A stretch of 7,790 nt of DNA, taken from the NCBI GenBank assembly GCA_900769385.1, contig CAAGGO010000234.1, forward strand, positions 1-7,790, in the 5' to 3' direction. A model generated the notes under the pieces. That model had not been told where the DNA came from, made no database searches, and saw only the letters and a program-made list of their open reading frames with translations. The DNA is from Rikenellaceae bacterium (GTDB taxonomy: Bacteria > Bacteroidota > Bacteroidia > Bacteroidales > UBA932). The translations under genes and the position numbers were made by a program. Below, piece by piece: positions 5,916 to 7,790 of this stretch (position 1 is its first letter; every line of letters begins with the position of its first letter).

Positions 5916-5987
5916 TGTTCAAAGTCCCTAAAAATGCCTTCGAATGATAAATGCCGGACTCTTTGAGGAATCCGGCATTTGTTTTTT
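5916..5987 (+). ncRNA. Predicted small RNA of about 70 nt
   Basis: The span runs from the start predicted by the 5880-5910 promoter to the T-run of the terminator hairpin. The 5' part (about 33 nt before the hairpin) is unstructured and A-rich, with AAAGTCCCTAAAAATGCC as its core, the kind of layout seen in base-pairing sRNAs. It contains only a 10-codon frame (ATG 5915 to TGA 5947) beginning at the predicted start point, so coding is unlikely. It converges on the yqaE-like gene, whose stop is 14 bp beyond. Confidence 0.45.
5949..5987 (+). terminator. Strong intrinsic terminator
   Basis: AAATGCCGGA (5949-5958) and TCCGGCATTT (5971-5980) form a perfect 10-bp stem with a 12-nt loop. G and six T (5981-5987) follow. 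The T-run is on the plus strand. On the minus strand the hairpin is followed by ATCATTCG, so it would be a poor stop for the yqaE-like gene. Confidence 0.85.
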
Positions 5988-6001
5988 GTGGCAATGTTAC
6001 C

Positions 6002-6154
6002 TTAATTCTTGTTAAGGATTACCAGTGCTGCAATCACTCCTGGTACCCAACCGCAAAGGGTAAGGAGAAAAGTGATGAGTACTGAACCGCATCCCCTGTC
6101 AATAACGGCAAGGGGCGGGAATATGATTGCCAATATTACTCTCCAGAAACTCAT
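6002..6154 (-). CDS. YqaE/Pmp3 family small membrane protein
   Basis: ATG 6154 to TAA 6002 encodes 50 residues, the normal size for this family (UPF0057, Pmp3/YqaE). Two membrane spans are clear: about residues 4-18 and 24-47. The family signature is present as FPPLAVIDRGCG (12-23), followed by FLLTLCGWVPGVIAALVIL (29-47). Relatives such as yeast Pmp3 affect membrane potential and salt tolerance. The bacterial role is poorly defined and stress-linked at most. No clear TAnnTTTG box lies upstream. Instead a long hairpin repeat (6169-6291) fills the gap to the peptidase gene on the same strand. Transcription could come from read-through or from an unrecognised AT-rich promoter near 6155-6168. 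Confidence 0.93.
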   Translation of the reverse strand: MSFWRVILAIIFPPLAVIDRGCGSVLITFLLTLCGWVPGVIAALVILNKN

Positions 6155-6168
6155 ATATTATAAATTTT

Positions 6169-6291
6169 AGAGAGTGACTCAAAAGGTGGAAATTTAAGGC
6201 TTGCGAAGTTGAGGAAACCGGAGTTTACTTATGTAAATGAGGATTTCCGAAGCAAGCGTAACGCAAAATTTACCCTTTTGAGTCACTCTCT
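6169..6291. repeat. 123-bp near-palindromic intergenic element (REP/MITE-like)
   Basis: The ends are perfect 18-bp inverted repeats: AGAGAGTGACTCAAAAGG (6169-6186) and its reverse complement (6274-6291). Symmetry continues inward with gaps (AAATTT, GCTTGC, GAGG/CCTC blocks) to a small central palindrome, GTTTACTTATGTAAAT (6223-6238). The whole would fold into one long imperfect hairpin. It has no ORF and no T-run on either side. I recall similar hairpins with GTTTAC-TTA-GTAAA cores in Bacteroidales intergenic regions. No clean target-site duplication is visible at its edges. Confidence 0.8.
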
Positions 6292-6296
6292 TGGTT

Positions 6297-7718
6297 TTAC
6301 CACATATAATCCCACGCAGGAAGCACAATTGGGGTCTGTTTAGCAGCCTCAATTGATTTTGCATCAAGATATTTCTTGTTGATTACAATACGGAACATAT
6401 ACTCGTCAAACCATTTGTCTGTGAATGTCAAGTATCCGCCGTGACCTGAACCTGCGCCCCAGCTGTTCTCAAACTGCCATTTTACAGGTTTGTCATTTTC
6501 GTCAGTATCACAAGCCATTAGAAGCATTGCGTGTGAAGAACCGCTGTAACGGGTAAGGATTCTTGCCTTTTTGTCCATCTTAAGGTCAATGCCAAGGAAT
6601 GACTCATAATCATACATATTGTCATCACAAACACCCACTTTAGAATCGCTCTCTTTACCTACATCACAAGAAGCGTACATAGGCTCATTAGCTTTGATAG
6701 ATTTAAGGGCAGCCTCTTTGATAACCTCATTTGGAAGGTTAAGGTATACCCAGTTTACACCCTCAATTGTATTTCTGTAGTTTGCAATGTCATAAACCTT
6801 GTAGTACTCACGGGTAGGGTCATTCATAATCATAATGAATGTCTCAGGGTTGTAGTTCTCAGGTTTAACGCTCTCATAGAACTCTTTAGGAGTGCTCTTT
6901 ACAGTTACAACCTCACCTTTATTGTTCTTGTATTTCCAAGTGAACTCTGTAGGTGGCTCGCCAAGGCAAAGTGCCAATACGCGGTATACATCCTCCAAAG
7001 CCTCCATTTTGGCAGCTTTCATAGCAGCAGCCAACTCCTCCTGAGCTTTCTTGTTGTTTTTCTTGACGTTAGCAGTTTTCTGAGCGTAAACCTCTCTAAT
7101 GTCGTAACCGGCTTTCTTAAGTCTTCTGTTAATTACACCCAACATCTGGCCAGTGCTGTTTGAATGTACAGTCTCAGGCATAACCTCCTGAGGAACTACA
7201 CCATATTTCTCACCCAAGTTGTAGAAAAGGTTCCATACACCACCGTCACCAACTGGTGATTTAAGATACCATACAACCTCCTGGTCTGTAATGTCCTTAT
7301 CAGCAGTTCTGATCATATTCTCAAGATAAAGGTTGGCTTTCTCCAACATATCCCAGAAGTAGTTGTAGTTGTGTGAGAAATCAAACTTGTTGTTTTCATA
7401 TTTTTTCTGTGCTGTAGGTCTCAAAGCGTTAAGAGAAGTGAACATCCAGCAACGGCCAGAACTGTACTGGTTGGTAATCCCTTTAACATCTGTCCTGTAC
7501 TTGAAGAAATGGTCAACAGCATTTACAACATTCATATTCTGGGTTTTGTTCTTGATGTTGCGGTCACCCATAAGGATATTCTGTGTAGCAACAGTCTGGG
7601 CATCCTTTACAAAGCTGCCTTTAAGCTGTGAAAGCTCTTGCTCTCCAATATTCTGTGCACTTGCAGAAGAAACTGCACCTGCAGCCAAAAGAGCTGATAG
7701 CAAATAACGTAGTTTCAT
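6297..7718 (-). CDS. Exported C1B-family cysteine peptidase (bleomycin hydrolase/PepC-like)
   Basis: The papain-type peptidase of 473 residues has all four active-site residues: Q84 and C90 in NQYSSGRCWMF (83-93), H396 in GSSHAMLLMACD, and N418 in FENSWG. Family members are usually cytosolic aminopeptidases. This one has a clear signal peptide (MKLRYLLSALLAAGAVSSASAQ), with likely cleavage after ASA (21), so it should work in the periplasm or outside the cell on peptides. A lysine- and alanine-rich helical stretch (about 213-240) lies in the middle domain. The C-terminus reads LPAWDYMW and stops there, whereas PepC/Gal6 proteins continue for a few residues (PAWDPMGALA type). ATG 7718 gives the signal peptide directly, and a promoter lies 42-72 bp upstream. 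It is transcribed toward the hairpin repeat and the yqaE-like gene. Confidence 0.93.
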   Translation of the reverse strand: MKLRYLLSALLAAGAVSSASAQNIGEQELSQLKGSFVKDAQTVATQNILMGDRNIKNKTQNMNVVNAVDHFFKYRTDVKGITNQYSSGRCWMFTSLNALRPTAQKKYENNKFDFSHNYNYFWDMLEKANLYLENMIRTADKDITDQEVVWYLKSPVGDGGVWNLFYNLGEKYGVVPQEVMPETVHSNSTGQMLGVINRRLKKAGYDIREVYAQKTANVKKNNKKAQEELAAAMKAAKMEALEDVYRVLALCLGEPPTEFTWKYKNNKGEVVTVKSTPKEFYESVKPENYNPETFIMIMNDPTREYYKVYDIANYRNTIEGVNWVYLNLPNEVIKEAALKSIKANEPMYASCDVGKESDSKVGVCDDNMYDYESFLGIDLKMDKKARILTRYSGSSHAMLLMACDTDENDKPVKWQFENSWGAGSGHGGYLTFTDKWFDEYMFRIVINKKYLDAKSIEAAKQTPIVLPAWDYMW

Positions 7719-7759
7719 ATTGTTTAGTTTTTTAAGTGATTTTTTTATCTGTTAGAGAA

Positions 7760-7790
7760 CAAATATACTTAAAAACGCTGGAATAATCAA
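7760..7790 (-). promoter_or_regulatory. Bacteroidetes promoter of the C1B peptidase gene
   Basis: On the minus strand TTG (7790-7788, at the window edge) is followed after 20 bp by TATATTTG (7767-7760), an exact -7 box. The predicted start near 7753 leaves an AT-rich leader of about 35 nt. The first base of the -33 box lies outside the window. Confidence 0.62.

Noticed and set aside
5915..5947. Ten-codon leader peptide ahead of the terminator at 5949-5987 (attenuation)
   Set aside because: No plus-strand gene follows the terminator, and the ATG lies at or before the predicted transcription start.

Overview
The window reads as chromosomal DNA of a Bacteroidetes bacterium, most likely order Bacteroidales. 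Three things point there. Promoters fit the Bacteroidetes pattern (TTG or TTTG, a 19-20 bp spacer, then TAnnTTTG) rather than sigma-70 boxes. Start codons lack clear Shine-Dalgarno sequences. The proteins (a LolA-like tail ending in IDLR style, a GH20 lipoprotein, a secreted C1B peptidase) resemble Bacteroidales families. No mobile-element, phage, CRISPR-Cas or defence gene is visible.

Layout. Positions 2-334 hold the 3' end of a LolA-like periplasmic carrier gene (+). It converges on a Nudix hydrolase (413-1036, -), which has a hairpin terminator overlapping its stop codon. The Nudix gene diverges from a tight four-gene operon (+, gaps 3, 5 and 10 bp): pyrE, an SRPBCC/START-fold protein, a GH20 beta-N-acetylhexosaminidase lipoprotein, and an RsmF/NOL1-NOP2-Sun type RNA m5C methyltransferase ending at 5449. 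The divergent -7 boxes are arranged so that the two predicted transcripts overlap at their 5' ends.

From 5450 to 6296 there is an 847 bp stretch with no long gene, and it is the least ordinary part of the window. On the minus strand, a promoter at 5845-5875 feeds a structured RNA whose first bases pair with a segment about 160 nt downstream. That segment lies just inside a 51-codon ORF (5688-5533), and a terminator follows at about 5498-5472. A hairpin with a T-run lies inside the leader, so the unit could be a free-standing small RNA or an attenuated leader. On the plus strand, a well-spaced promoter (5880-5910) sits about 40 bp ahead of a strong intrinsic terminator (5949-5987) with no gene between them, which predicts an sRNA of about 70 nt. 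A 50-residue YqaE/Pmp3 membrane protein gene (6002-6154, -) comes next, then a 123 bp near-palindromic repeat (6169-6291).

Positions 6297-7718 (-) encode an exported C1B cysteine peptidase of the bleomycin hydrolase/PepC family. Its promoter reaches the right edge of the window.

Functionally this is mostly housekeeping: pyrimidine synthesis (PyrE), RNA modification, lipoprotein transport, nucleotide hydrolysis, and extracytoplasmic breakdown of glycans and peptides. I see no new multi-gene system. The candidates for something undescribed are the RNA-rich intergenic region with its small ORF, the orphan plus-strand sRNA, and the long hairpin repeat.
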